Shown here in pieces: positions 6,927 through 15,187 of a stretch of 16,342 nucleotides of DNA. Origin of the DNA: CAVQBP01 sp964448105. GTDB taxonomy: Bacteria; Bacteroidota; Ignavibacteria; Ignavibacteriales; Ignavibacteriaceae. How positions within the stretch are numbered: position 1 is the first letter of the stretch; each line of letters begins with the position of its first letter. The DNA is taken from the NCBI GenBank assembly GCA_964448105.1, contig CAYUVK010000115.1:1-16342 (forward strand), written 5' to 3'. The notes under the pieces were generated by a model. That model did no database searches. It was not told the DNA's origin and worked only from the letters and a program-made list of their open reading frames with translations. The translations under genes were made by a program, and so were the position numbers.

Positions 6927-7702
6927 TGGGCGAAATTTTAAAATTAGAAAATATAAGCTATTTAGTGAGGTCAGGTAAAAAGACTATACAGATTTTAGAC
7001 AGCATTAATTTTAATCTTGAGGAAAATAATATTTTAGGAATATCCGGTGAATCCGGAAGCGGTAAAACTACTCTGGCAAAAATAATTGCAGGAGTATTAC
7101 CTAAAACAGAAGGTGAAATTATTTTTTCCGGTAAAAATACATTAAATAAAAAAAAGAGACCCATACAAATCCTATTTCAAAATAACGGCGAAATATTAAA
7201 TCCATTACGTGAAATTGATAAAATTGTTGAAGAAGCAATCATTATCAGCAGTAGTGAATATAATCCTCGATCCAAAATGGAAGAAATATTTAATTCGATT
7301 AATTTCCCGGGACATTTGTGGAAAAGGAAAGGATATGAATTGAGCGGCGGTGAACAGCAGAGGGCAGCATTAGCTAGAATACTCGCCGCAAATCCGGAAT
7401 TACTAATTTTAGACGAACCTTTCTCTGCTCAAGATCCCGAATCACAGCTAAACTTACTTAATCTTTTCTTATCGATAAATAAAAAATTTAATATTACAAT
7501 GATTTGTATTGCCCACAACCTGAGAATATTACAAAAATTGTGTAGCAAAATTATAATATTATATGATGGTGAAATTATCGAAGAAGGAAAAACCGAAGAA
7601 ATATTTAATTCACCAAAACATCCATATACAAAATTTCTACTTAAAGCAGAAAATTATGATTTATCTTATGAAGAATTGAAATATGAAAGAAAACAATCGT
7701 AA
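6926..7702 (+). CDS. Peptide ABC transporter ATPase, DppF/OppF-like
   Basis: Second nucleotide-binding subunit, 258 residues. It has Walker A GESGSGKT (41-48), Q-loop Q85 in LFQNN, a canonical signature LSGGEQQR (139-146), Walker B LLILDEP (159-165), D-loop SAQD (167-170) and H-loop His197 in CIAHNL. HPYTKFLL at 232-239 is the C-terminal motif typical of OppF/DppF ATPases. This supports assignment to the oligopeptide-type importer whose other subunits are encoded divergently to the left. All catalytic motifs are intact, unlike its partner. Translation starts inside the stop codon of the preceding gene, so the two ATPases should be made together. No convincing terminator follows it. Confidence 0.95.
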   Translation: MGEILKLENISYLVRSGKKTIQILDSINFNLEENNILGISGESGSGKTTLAKIIAGVLPKTEGEIIFSGKNTLNKKKRPIQILFQNNGEILNPLREIDKIVEEAIIISSSEYNPRSKMEEIFNSINFPGHLWKRKGYELSGGEQQRAALARILAANPELLILDEPFSAQDPESQLNLLNLFLSINKKFNITMICIAHNLRILQKLCSKIIILYDGEIIEEGKTEEIFNSPKHPYTKFLLKAENYDLSYEELKYERKQS

Positions 7703-7879
7703 AGCAGTTTCTAAGTTCAAGTGTAAGAAAAATCATTTAAAGTTTATAGTTAGTCAATATTTGATGTTAGGCAAAAGGCTTAAATTTTTAAACATGCATC
7801 CAGTCATGCTGTTTCCATAACATTAAAAGATTTCAAAAAAAATTTTATCTAACCATTCGCAGGATAATTTTTTTCGGTT

Positions 7880-8347
7880 ATGTCTAAAACCAATGCTATC
7901 CGAATTTTAGAATCAAATAATATACTGTATACAACAATGTCTTATGAAGTTGATGAAAACGATTTAAGCGGGACAACAGTTGCAAATAAAATTGGAGCAG
8001 ATGCAGAAGCAGTCTTTAAAACTCTTGTTACATCCGGAGATAAAAGCGGGATTACTGTTTTTTGCATTCCTGTAACTGCCGAACTAAATTTAAAGAAAGC
8101 TGCCAATGAAAGCGATAACAAAAAAGTTGAGATGATAAAATTAAAAGATTTATTTACAATAACCGGATATATACGAGGCGGCTGCTCACCAATTGGTATG
8201 AAAAAAAACTTTCCTACTTTTATAGAAGAAACTGCTCAACTGTTTGAAAGAATTTATGTAAGTGCAGGGATTAGGGAAATGCAAATTTCTCTTTCCCCGA
8301 AAGATTTGCAAAAAATTACAAATGCTACTTTTACAGATTTGATTTGA
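7880..8347 (+). CDS. ybaK: YbaK/ProRS-editing-domain family aminoacyl-tRNA deacylase
   Basis: A 155-residue cytoplasmic protein covering the whole YbaK domain. Family features seen are VFKTLV with the conserved catalytic lysine (K47, equivalent to K46 in E. coli YbaK), ITVFCIPVTAELNLKK in the middle, the GG.SP.G loop (GGCSPIGMKK, 100-109), and the closing IYVSAG and LSPKDLQKIT segments. Characterised YbaK proteins hydrolyse mischarged Cys-tRNA(Pro); that activity is inferred here. The ATG at 7880 has only a distant AGGA (about 15 nt upstream), so initiation may be weak. It stands 177 bp from the transporter genes and does not look linked to them. That 177-bp gap holds no gene or clear signal that I can see. 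Confidence 0.93.
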   Translation: MSKTNAIRILESNNILYTTMSYEVDENDLSGTTVANKIGADAEAVFKTLVTSGDKSGITVFCIPVTAELNLKKAANESDNKKVEMIKLKDLFTITGYIRGGCSPIGMKKNFPTFIEETAQLFERIYVSAGIREMQISLSPKDLQKITNATFTDLI

Positions 8348-8463
8348 ATCATTTTAATACTATCATTTGTTTATATCGCAAATAAGTGCGCTGATAATCA
8401 CCTTTTTGAAACTTTAATGTTTTTTTTGCATCACATTCAATAAAAAATATAAAGGAAATACAA

Positions 8464-8850
8464 ATGAGTTATTATTTCAGTAAAACTCTTAATGGTGATT
8501 TTAATAGTATAATTGATAAAGTAACTTCTGCATTAAAGACAGAAGGTTTTGGAGTATTAACAGAAATCGATGTTAAAGAAACATTAAAGAAAAAACTTGA
8601 TGTTGATTTTAAGAAGTATAAAATACTTGGCGCCTGCAATCCGCCTTTTGCATACAAGGCACTTCAAGCCGAAGATAAAATAGGAGCAATGCTTCCTTGT
8701 AATGTAACCGTAATTGAACAAGCCGATGGAAAAATAGAAGTTGCCGCTGTTGATCCTGTAGCATCTATGCAGGCAATCAAAAATCAATCACTTGCTTCTG
8801 TAGCAGATGAAATAAGGAACAAACTTAAAAAAGTTGTCGATTCACTTTAA
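8464..8850 (+). CDS. DUF302 family protein
   Basis: A small cytoplasmic protein of 128 residues with no signal peptide. The DUF302 hallmark is clear: an N-terminal segment with a TEGFGVLTEID-like motif, then LGACNPPFAYKALQAEDKIG, the LPCNVTVIE strand with a conserved cysteine, and VAAVDPVASM. The biochemical role of DUF302 is not established. Its beta-alpha fold and conserved Cys have prompted suggestions of ligand or metal binding. An AAAGGA ribosome site lies about 7 nt before the ATG. It is followed at once by an intrinsic terminator, so it appears to end a transcript, alone or with the upstream YbaK gene (116-bp gap). Confidence 0.92.
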   Translation: MSYYFSKTLNGDFNSIIDKVTSALKTEGFGVLTEIDVKETLKKKLDVDFKKYKILGACNPPFAYKALQAEDKIGAMLPCNVTVIEQADGKIEVAAVDPVASMQAIKNQSLASVADEIRNKLKKVVDSL

Positions 8851-8913
8851 GTACTATACTTATTGAGAATCGTTTAAAATATTTCTAAAAAATTTTTCTT
8901 ATTACAGGAAATT

Positions 8914-8947
8914 AAAACGGGTAGCAAAAACTATCCGTTTTTTATTT
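8914..8947 (+). terminator. Intrinsic terminator after the DUF302 gene
   Basis: An 11-bp stem pairs 8914-8924 (AAAACGGGTAG) with 8931-8941 (CTATCCGTTTT), with one G-T wobble and a 6-nt loop CAAAAA. The 3' arm runs into a T-rich stretch. It lies 64 bp past the DUF302 stop. The arms begin with A and end with T runs, so it may also work on the opposite strand. Confidence 0.85.
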
Positions 8948-9010
8948 ATGGGTTTTTGGTTTTATTTGCTTATTATTTATAACTTGATATACACTAAATA
9001 TTAATATTTA

Positions 9011-9946
9011 ATGATAAAGTTGGATATTACCAATTGGTTTGAAAAAACTCTGGGATTCAGCCCTGCATTGCAAGGTAAAATAATAACATCGATTGTTATA
9101 ATTTTTATCCTGTGGTTAATCCGTCAAATTATCCTCAAAATATATTTCCGTAAAAATGTTGATATTAGAAGTCAATACCGTTGGAGAAAATCTACTGTTT
9201 ACATTGCTTTCACGATTGGGTTTTTATTAATCGGGAGAATCTGGTTTGAAGGTTTTAATTCGCTTGCAACTTTTTTGGGGCTCCTCTCTGCCGGATTAGC
9301 GATAGCACTTAAAGATCCTCTGGTCAACCTCGCAGGGTGGTTGTTTATATTATGGAGAAAACCTTTTATTGTTGGCGATAGGATCCAAATTGGAAATAAT
9401 TCCGGCGATGTAATTGATGTAAGGATATTCCAATTTACTTTGATGGAGATAGGCAATTGGGTTGATGCTGAACAGTCTACGGGGAGAATATTGCATATTC
9501 CTAACGGCAAAGTTTTTAGTGAGGTTCAGGCAAATTACACTACGGGTTTTAATTATATCTGGAATGAAATACCGGTTCTTGTAACCTTTGAAAGCAACTG
9601 GAAAAAAGCTAAAGATATATTGTCCAAAATAGTTAATAATTATGCCGAACATTTAAGTAAATCTGCTGAAGAAAGAATTAAAGAAGCATCTCAAAAGTTT
9701 ATGATCTTTTATACTAAACTGACACCGATTGTTTATACAAGTGTCAGGGACAGCGGGGTAATGTTAACTATTCGTTATCTTTGCGATCCGAGAAAACGAA
9801 GAACAAGCGAAGAAGAAATTTGGGAAGATATTTTGTTACAATTTTCAAAATGTGAAGATATAGATTTTGCTTATCCTACCCAAAGGTTTTATAATAACAT
9901 TAATGAAGGGAAAAAAGAGACAAAACCTAATCCTGATAATGAATAA
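9011..9946 (+). CDS. MscS-family mechanosensitive channel
   Basis: A 311-residue inner-membrane protein with the MscS core. Membrane helices are at about 22-43, 60-78 and 84-118. The third is the pore-lining helix, with the A/G-rich run LGLLSAGLAIALKDPLVNLAG (89-109). The cytoplasmic beta domain follows with PFIVGDRIQIG, GDVIDVRIF and ILHIPNG (161-166). The loop GNWVDAEQSTG before IPNG is longer than in E. coli MscS, which places it in a different MscS subclass. The C-terminal alpha/beta vestibule domain reaches about residue 295, with a short charged tail. These channels open under membrane tension to relieve hypo-osmotic shock. No Shine-Dalgarno site is evident before the ATG. It lies just past a strong terminator and is probably transcribed alone. 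Confidence 0.93.
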   Translation: MIKLDITNWFEKTLGFSPALQGKIITSIVIIFILWLIRQIILKIYFRKNVDIRSQYRWRKSTVYIAFTIGFLLIGRIWFEGFNSLATFLGLLSAGLAIALKDPLVNLAGWLFILWRKPFIVGDRIQIGNNSGDVIDVRIFQFTLMEIGNWVDAEQSTGRILHIPNGKVFSEVQANYTTGFNYIWNEIPVLVTFESNWKKAKDILSKIVNNYAEHLSKSAEERIKEASQKFMIFYTKLTPIVYTSVRDSGVMLTIRYLCDPRKRRTSEEEIWEDILLQFSKCEDIDFAYPTQRFYNNINEGKKETKPNPDNE

Positions 9947-10146
9947 TTAAAATTAAAGTTCATAAATAAAAAAGTATATTTTTCATTCAATATCCATTAA
10001 ACTCACCTTATGCGACTAAAGTTTTATGCAATATTTAAACTCGATGATGCAAGCATAATACATAATAATTGTACATTTTTGTCTCTTGTTAAAATATAAA
10101 GTTATTTTTATTAAAATCTTCAAAAGTCATTTCTTTATTAAAATCA

Positions 10147-11559
10147 ATGGAGGGAATGGAAAATCAGATAGAAAAAATCGAAACCCCGCCAAAAGGTTTA
10201 ACGGTTTTAGCATTAGTTGGTCCTTCTTTTATCTGGTGTGCCGAATATATCGGTTCGGGTGAAATTATTCTTGCACCGCGTACGGGGGCAATATTAGGTA
10301 CTTCCATAATATGGGCTGTTGCATTTGGAATTTTCCTGAAATATTGGATTGGCATGAGTGGAGCCAGGTATACTGTTTGCACAGGCGAAGGGATGATTGA
10401 TATGTTCGATCGCATTCGCGGGCCGCACCACTGGATTGTATGGATTGTTTTAGTTGTACAGCTAATATCGGCAACTATTTCAATTGGATCTATTGCATCC
10501 GTAACAGGTATTTTTATCAGCAGTCTTGTTCCAGTATCTCCATTTATTGGCGGATGGTTTGTTACTATTTTCAGCTTATTTGTTGTCTGGTCTGGAATAT
10601 TTGATCTTTTGAAAATTGTTATGAGCTTTTTTGTCCTTATTATAATTGCTGGAGTTTTATATGTGAGTGTTACCATATTTCCAGGCTTTTCAGAATTTTT
10701 AAAAAGTTTTATTCTAAATATTCCATCTGTACCTCGGTGGGCAATATCAAAAGCCGGAGCATCACCTAATCCATGGAGAGAAATATTACCTTTGTTAGGA
10801 TGGGGAGCCGGTGGTTTTGCCAGCCAAGTATGGTATACCTACTGGGTACTTGGTGCGGGATATGGTGCGGCAAAGAATAGAGAGTATGGTAAACCTGCCG
10901 ATTTAAATATGCTGGGCAATTTAACCCGCACTTCAGCTGAGAAAATAAAAGGGTGGTGCCATGTTGTTTATGCCGATGCAACAATTGCAATGTTTATCGG
11001 CAATATAGTTACTATAGGATTTTTTATGGCGGGTGTAGGTATTTTAAGACCTTTACAGTTGGCGCCTAAAGGAGAAGAAGTTGCAACAACTATAGCACAA
11101 ATCTTTTCTTCAAAGTGGGGAGAATTCGGCGGTTTTATTTTTATGTTTTCTGCAATAATAGCATTAATCGGCACGCAGATCGGACAGTTAGCAGGATGGC
11201 CGCGTCTCTTGGCGGACTCAGTTAGAATTTGTATCCCGCAATTTGGAAGTAGGTTTCCTTGGAAAAAACAGTTTCATGGATTTCTAATCTTTTTCCTTTG
11301 TGCAAGCATGATTATTGTTTTTACTTTCGGACTTAAATCGGTTTTTCTTGTACAGCTTAGTGCAATACTTGACGGACTTTTATTAACTCCTTTGCAGGCA
11401 GTATGGGTTGCTATAGGGCTTTATTTTGTTATGCCTAAAATTTTAAGTGAAGAAGCATGGGATGTTTTAAAACCACACTGGATATTTGCAGTCGGGTTAA
11501 TCATTGCTTTTATAGTTTTTGGTTATTTTTGTATTTTTCAAATACCTTATATTTTATAA
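10147..11559 (+). CDS. Nramp-superfamily membrane protein lacking canonical metal-binding motifs
   Basis: A 470-residue protein with about 11 membrane segments and Nramp-like order. The first helix reads GPSFIWCAEYIGSGEIILAP (25-44), aligning with the Nramp first helix, but the metal-binding DPGN is replaced by GSGE (36-39). In the segment corresponding to helix 6 the usual MPH is absent; the sequence is GWGAGGFASQVWY (218-230). Proton-coupled Mn/Fe transport is therefore doubtful, although databases may label it a divalent metal transporter. The start could be the ATG at 10147 or the one at 10156: a GGAGGG sits between them, too close to serve the second well. It precedes the GH3 gene by 63 bp and probably heads a transporter-hydrolase operon. 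The 200 bp upstream holds no gene. The substrate is unknown. Confidence 0.85.
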   Translation: MEGMENQIEKIETPPKGLTVLALVGPSFIWCAEYIGSGEIILAPRTGAILGTSIIWAVAFGIFLKYWIGMSGARYTVCTGEGMIDMFDRIRGPHHWIVWIVLVVQLISATISIGSIASVTGIFISSLVPVSPFIGGWFVTIFSLFVVWSGIFDLLKIVMSFFVLIIIAGVLYVSVTIFPGFSEFLKSFILNIPSVPRWAISKAGASPNPWREILPLLGWGAGGFASQVWYTYWVLGAGYGAAKNREYGKPADLNMLGNLTRTSAEKIKGWCHVVYADATIAMFIGNIVTIGFFMAGVGILRPLQLAPKGEEVATTIAQIFSSKWGEFGGFIFMFSAIIALIGTQIGQLAGWPRLLADSVRICIPQFGSRFPWKKQFHGFLIFFLCASMIIVFTFGLKSVFLVQLSAILDGLLLTPLQAVWVAIGLYFVMPKILSEEAWDVLKPHWIFAVGLIIAFIVFGYFCIFQIPYIL

Positions 11560-11622
11560 TTAATTTCGAATAATTTCATTGGAATACATATCATTAAAAT
11601 TTAAAAAATAATTGGAGGGATA

Positions 11623-13752
11623 ATGCTTAACAGATCGATCCTATTTACAATTTTAACATTCTGCTTACTTGTTTTTTATAGCCAATCTTTTGGACAAGCG
11701 AAAATGGAGAATAAAGAGTTTAAACCGCTTTCATATGAACGTGCCGATAAAATGGCTGATTCAGTAATGTCTTTAATGACCCTGGAAGAAAAAATTGCAT
11801 ATGTAGGAGGAGATAGGAATTTTCTAATCAGACCAATTCCAAAATTAAATCTGGGAGAAGTTTATATGTCTGATGCTACTCAAGGAGTACACATAAGAAA
11901 AACTTACAGAGAAGCTGATCTTTCAAAATATCAACTGGAAAAATCTACAGCATTTCCCTGCCCTATTTCTTTAGCTGCAACCTGGAACCCTGATTTAGCA
12001 TACAAATATGCAAAATCTGTCGGGGAAGAATGCAGGGCAGGTGGCATAGGTATTTTATTAGGTCCGGGAATGAATAACTACCGACAAGCTCAATGCGGTA
12101 GGAACTTTGAATATTTTGGCGAAGATCCTTTTTTGGCTGCAAGAATGATTGAGAATTATGTTACGGGTGTTCAGAGTACGGGCACAGTCGCAACATTAAA
12201 ACATTTTGTAGCAAACAATACTGATTTTTTCAGAAGAAGAAGTAATTCCGTAATTAGTGACAGAGAACTGCATGAAATTAATTTACCGGCATTTAAGGCT
12301 GGAGTAGATGCAGGTGCTAAAGCTGTTATGACTTCATATAATTTATTGAACGGCGAATGGTGCGGCCAAAGTGATTTCGTAATCAATAATCTATTAAAAA
12401 AACAATTGGGATATAAGTGGCTTGTAATGACTGATTGGTGGTCGGTTTATAATGGAAAAAAGGTTGTTAAATCAGGTCAGGATCTTGAAATGCCATTAGC
12501 ACTCGCTCTTAAAAATGTCGATTCGCTTTTAAAAGCCGGTGCTATTCAAATTTCCGATGTTAACAGGATGGTAAAAGGAATTCTTAGAACATATTTTGCC
12601 ATGAAACTTAACGGCAGGGAAAAGGATCCGGCATATTTAAATAAGTTTGATGAACATGAATCTGTTGCTTTACAGACTGCAAGAGAAGGAATTGTCCTTT
12701 TAAAGAATGAAGACAATATTCTGCCGATTAAAAAAGGAGTAAAAAATATTTTAATTACCGGCGACTTTGTTAAAGAATTGGCAAGGGGTGGTGGTTCTGC
12801 TGAAGTTGAGGGATATGATATTCATTTAATGTTTGATGAATTGAAGAAAAAATTCGGCGACAGGTTAAATTACATTGAAAACCCATCCCCGGAACAAATT
12901 AAATCTGCAGATGTTGTTCTATGTAACGTAGGTACCAAGGATAGTGAAGGTTGGGACAGACCGTTTGCACTGCCGGCTAATCAGGAAAAAAAAGTAGAAG
13001 AATGTGTCAATAATAATCCCAACACGGTTGTAATAGTAACATCAGGCAGCGGTATAAGAATGACTGATTGGAATAGTAAGGCCAAAGCAATAATTTATGC
13101 CTGGTATGGAGGACAGATGGGTAATGTAGCTCTGGCTGAAATAATTGCAGGTAAAACAAATCCATCCGGTAAATTACCCATTACAATCGAAAAAGAGTTC
13201 AAAGATTCACCGGGTTACGGTTATATACCTGAAGGAGAAAAACTTTATACAGACTGGAATGGTAATGCGGAAAAAGCACACAAAATTTTTAATGTTTATT
13301 ATACCGAAGGCGTGTTTGTTGGTTACAGATGGTATGACAGCAGAAATATAGAGCCTTTGTATCCGTTTGGGTATGGATTATCCTATACAACTTTTGAATA
13401 TAATAATCTAAGTGTATCTAAAGAAAAGTTTAAATTTAAAGAAGATGATACCATTATTGTTAGTTTCACAATAAAAAATACCGGCAATTTAGAAGGGAAA
13501 GAAGTTGCAGAATTATATATTCACGATATTAAATCTTCTGTCCCGCGACCTGTTAAGGAATTAAAAGGATTAAAGAAAATCGATCTTAAACCGGGTGAAA
13601 CCAAAACAGTCCAGATAAAATTGGATAAAAAAGATTTTTCATTCTGGAACCCTGCAACTCAGGGTTGGTTTGCAGAAAAGGGAAAATTCATTTTAAATAT
13701 AGGATCTTCTTCTAGAGATATCAAATTAAATAAAGAAGTGGAACTTTTGTAA
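11623..13752 (+). CDS. Secreted glycoside hydrolase family 3 enzyme (beta-glucosidase type)
   Basis: A 709-residue exo-acting beta-glycosidase. A signal peptide spans about 1-25 (hydrophobic core 6-19, ending near SFGQA). The GH3 N-terminal barrel shows GRNFEYFGEDP (159-169), KHF (193-195) and the nucleophile loop VMTDWW with Asp271. The C-terminal domain carries the acid/base candidate Glu442 in SEGWDR, followed by GGQMGNVALAEIIAGKTNPSG and TEGVFVGYRWYD. A fibronectin-III-like domain fills about 625-700 (GKEVAELYIHD onwards). Architecture and length are complete for the family. It releases terminal sugars from beta-linked oligosaccharides; glucose against xylose cannot be settled by eye. GGAGG lies 4 nt before the ATG. 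It sits between the Nramp-like gene and a GH5 gene 19 bp downstream, indicating joint use on one polysaccharide. Confidence 0.95.
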   Translation: MLNRSILFTILTFCLLVFYSQSFGQAKMENKEFKPLSYERADKMADSVMSLMTLEEKIAYVGGDRNFLIRPIPKLNLGEVYMSDATQGVHIRKTYREADLSKYQLEKSTAFPCPISLAATWNPDLAYKYAKSVGEECRAGGIGILLGPGMNNYRQAQCGRNFEYFGEDPFLAARMIENYVTGVQSTGTVATLKHFVANNTDFFRRRSNSVISDRELHEINLPAFKAGVDAGAKAVMTSYNLLNGEWCGQSDFVINNLLKKQLGYKWLVMTDWWSVYNGKKVVKSGQDLEMPLALALKNVDSLLKAGAIQISDVNRMVKGILRTYFAMKLNGREKDPAYLNKFDEHESVALQTAREGIVLLKNEDNILPIKKGVKNILITGDFVKELARGGGSAEVEGYDIHLMFDELKKKFGDRLNYIENPSPEQIKSADVVLCNVGTKDSEGWDRPFALPANQEKKVEECVNNNPNTVVIVTSGSGIRMTDWNSKAKAIIYAWYGGQMGNVALAEIIAGKTNPSGKLPITIEKEFKDSPGYGYIPEGEKLYTDWNGNAEKAHKIFNVYYTEGVFVGYRWYDSRNIEPLYPFGYGLSYTTFEYNNLSVSKEKFKFKEDDTIIVSFTIKNTGNLEGKEVAELYIHDIKSSVPRPVKELKGLKKIDLKPGETKTVQIKLDKKDFSFWNPATQGWFAEKGKFILNIGSSSRDIKLNKEVELL

Positions 13753-13771
13753 TAATTGAGGAGATAAAATT

Positions 13772-14875
13772 ATGATCAAGAAAAACTTAACGCTTATAGT
13801 TATAACATCATTTGTTTTTATCTGTATACAAATTCTTGCTCAAGAAAAATATCCAGAGAATTTCAATATAAGAACCGGCGTGAATATTAGTCATTGGTTG
13901 TCTCAAAGCATGAAAAGAGGTGAAGAAAGGGCTAAATATATTACAGAAGCCGATTTTGATTCCATTGCTTCTGCAGGATTTGATCACGTTAGAATTCCTA
14001 TTGATGAAGTACAATTATGGGATTCATCAGGAAACAAACATAAAGATGCTTTCGATTTGCTTCATAATGCAATAAAGTGGGCTTCAAAAAATAACTTACG
14101 CGTAATTGTAGATTTACACATTATCCGGTCTTTTTATTTCAATGCTTCTTCAAATCCTTTATGGACAAATGAAGCTGAACAGCAAAAGTTAATTAAAATG
14201 TGGATGCAGCTTTCTGATGAATTGCATCAATATCCGGATAGCATGGTGGCATACGAAATTTTAAATGAACCGACAGCAAAAGACCCTGAAGACTGGAATA
14301 AAGTTCTTAACAAAGTCTTAAAAGCAATTCGTGAAAAAGAAACTGAAAGAGTAGTAGTAATTGGATCAAATATGTGGCAGCATGCAGATACATTTCCGGA
14401 GTTGAGATTCCCTAAGGATGATAAGAATCTGATTCTTAGTTTTCATTTTTATACTCCAATGGCACTTACTCATCATACTGCACCATGGACAAAAACAGGA
14501 GAATATAAAGGACCGGTTAACTATCCTGGATGGATTGTTGATACAGCTAATTATAAGGGACTTTCAGAAAAAACAATAAAAGCTATGCGGGATGGAGCAA
14601 ACGGATATTTTATAAAAGATACTTTGCTGATGCTTATGGAACCTGCAATTAAAGTGGCAAAAGAAAATAATCTCCCATTATATTGCGGTGAGTTTGGTGT
14701 TTATCCGAAAATCCCGGAAGATATAGCTTTAAGATGGTACAAAGATGTCTGTGAAATTTTTAACGAACATAATATTGCGTATTGTCATTGGGGATATAAA
14801 GGAGATTTCCCGGTAGTAAAAAAGAATGGTTCATTAAACCGGAAACTTATTTCCGTGTTAACGGCGAAATATTGA
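13772..14875 (+). CDS. Secreted glycoside hydrolase family 5 (endo-glycanase)
   Basis: A 367-residue single-domain GH5 enzyme with a signal peptide at about 1-23 (ending ILAQ). Barrel landmarks are GVNISHWLS (36-44), DHVRIPID (71-78), DLHIIRSF (114-121), the acid/base Glu166 in YEILNEP, FHFYTP with His225 and Tyr227, the nucleophile Glu307 in YCGEFGVY, and Trp340. These are the standard retaining GH5 residues, so it should be active on an internal beta-glycosidic bond, for example of a glucan or mannan. The subfamily is not determined. It has no carbohydrate-binding module and no type IX secretion tail. GAGGAG lies 8 nt before the ATG. It is 19 bp from the GH3 gene, which would process its oligosaccharide products. 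Confidence 0.94.
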   Translation: MIKKNLTLIVITSFVFICIQILAQEKYPENFNIRTGVNISHWLSQSMKRGEERAKYITEADFDSIASAGFDHVRIPIDEVQLWDSSGNKHKDAFDLLHNAIKWASKNNLRVIVDLHIIRSFYFNASSNPLWTNEAEQQKLIKMWMQLSDELHQYPDSMVAYEILNEPTAKDPEDWNKVLNKVLKAIREKETERVVVIGSNMWQHADTFPELRFPKDDKNLILSFHFYTPMALTHHTAPWTKTGEYKGPVNYPGWIVDTANYKGLSEKTIKAMRDGANGYFIKDTLLMLMEPAIKVAKENNLPLYCGEFGVYPKIPEDIALRWYKDVCEIFNEHNIAYCHWGYKGDFPVVKKNGSLNRKLISVLTAKY

Positions 14876-15041
14876 AGTAAAATTTAAAGGCTGAAAAGTC
14901 AAACAAAATAATTCTCATAAAAACGTTCAACGTTTGGCAATTTCAAGCTAAAACAATATTGATTGTAAAAGTAAAATATTAATAATTGGCCGAATATTTA
15001 TAAAGATAACTTTAATTAATTCTGGTTTAATTGATAACATA

Positions 15042-15086
15042 TCCTTCTCTTTAACAAAGAGAAGTATTAGAGGATGAGTTTTTTAC
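15042..15086. repeat. REP-like palindromic intergenic element
   Basis: A perfect 9-bp stem, CTTCTCTTT (15044-15052) with AAAGAGAAG (15056-15064) and an AAC loop, is followed by TATTAGAGGATGAG and a T6 run. Hairpins of the form rich in CTTCTTT/AAAGAAG followed by GGATTAGAGGATGAGTT resemble dispersed intergenic repeats I associate with Bacteroidota-group genomes. That resemblance is from memory; only one copy is in this window. The T-run 14 nt past the stem could also give some transcription termination rightwards. Confidence 0.55.
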
Positions 15087-15157
15087 AAGATAAGGTTCTT
15101 ATTATTTAGCTTTTAATTCTATAATTGCAAACACTTTTTATTCTGCAAAAATTACTT

Positions 15158-15165
15158 TAACTTTG
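15158..15165 (+). promoter_or_regulatory. Candidate -7 box upstream of the DUF2269 gene
   Basis: TAACTTTG is an exact match to TAnnTTTG, 22 bp upstream of the ATG at 15188. Only TTTT (not TTTG) sits at the expected -33 position (15135-15138). The predicted leader is about 15 nt. A motif match only. Confidence 0.38.
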
Positions 15166-15187
15166 TTCAAAATATTTTCAGGTTGAT

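Larger units (their letters stand above)
14876..15187. other. 312-bp intergenic stretch between the GH5 and DUF2269 genes
   Basis: No coding frame is convincing here. It contains a small perfect hairpin (AAACGT-TCA-ACGTTT, 14921-14935) about 45 bp past the GH5 stop, a REP-like palindrome (15044-15064 with its conserved-looking tail), and a candidate promoter for the DUF2269 gene near 15158. The first hairpin has no T-run on the plus strand, so its use as a GH5 terminator is uncertain. Confidence 0.6.

Noticed and set aside
7703..7879. Repeated GCATG/CATGC words near 7794-7811 as a possible operator or riboswitch
   Set aside because: The words are short and do not form a convincing stem or known riboswitch core, and the downstream YbaK gene gives no regulatory hint.
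9947..10146. TTATGC...GCATAA inverted words (about 10008-10057) as a regulator site upstream of the Nramp-like gene
   Set aside because: Six-base arms with wide spacing are expected by chance in such A+T-rich DNA, and no consensus is recognised.
10164..10676. 170-codon open frame on the minus strand inside the Nramp-like gene
   Set aside because: It is antisense to a membrane protein with clear family similarity, its product has no recognisable domain, and it has no ribosome site. A shadow frame.
14921..14935. AAACGT-TCA-ACGTTT hairpin as terminator of the hydrolase operon
   Set aside because: The stem is only 6 bp and no T-run follows on the plus strand; the T-rich side is on the wrong strand for the GH5 gene.
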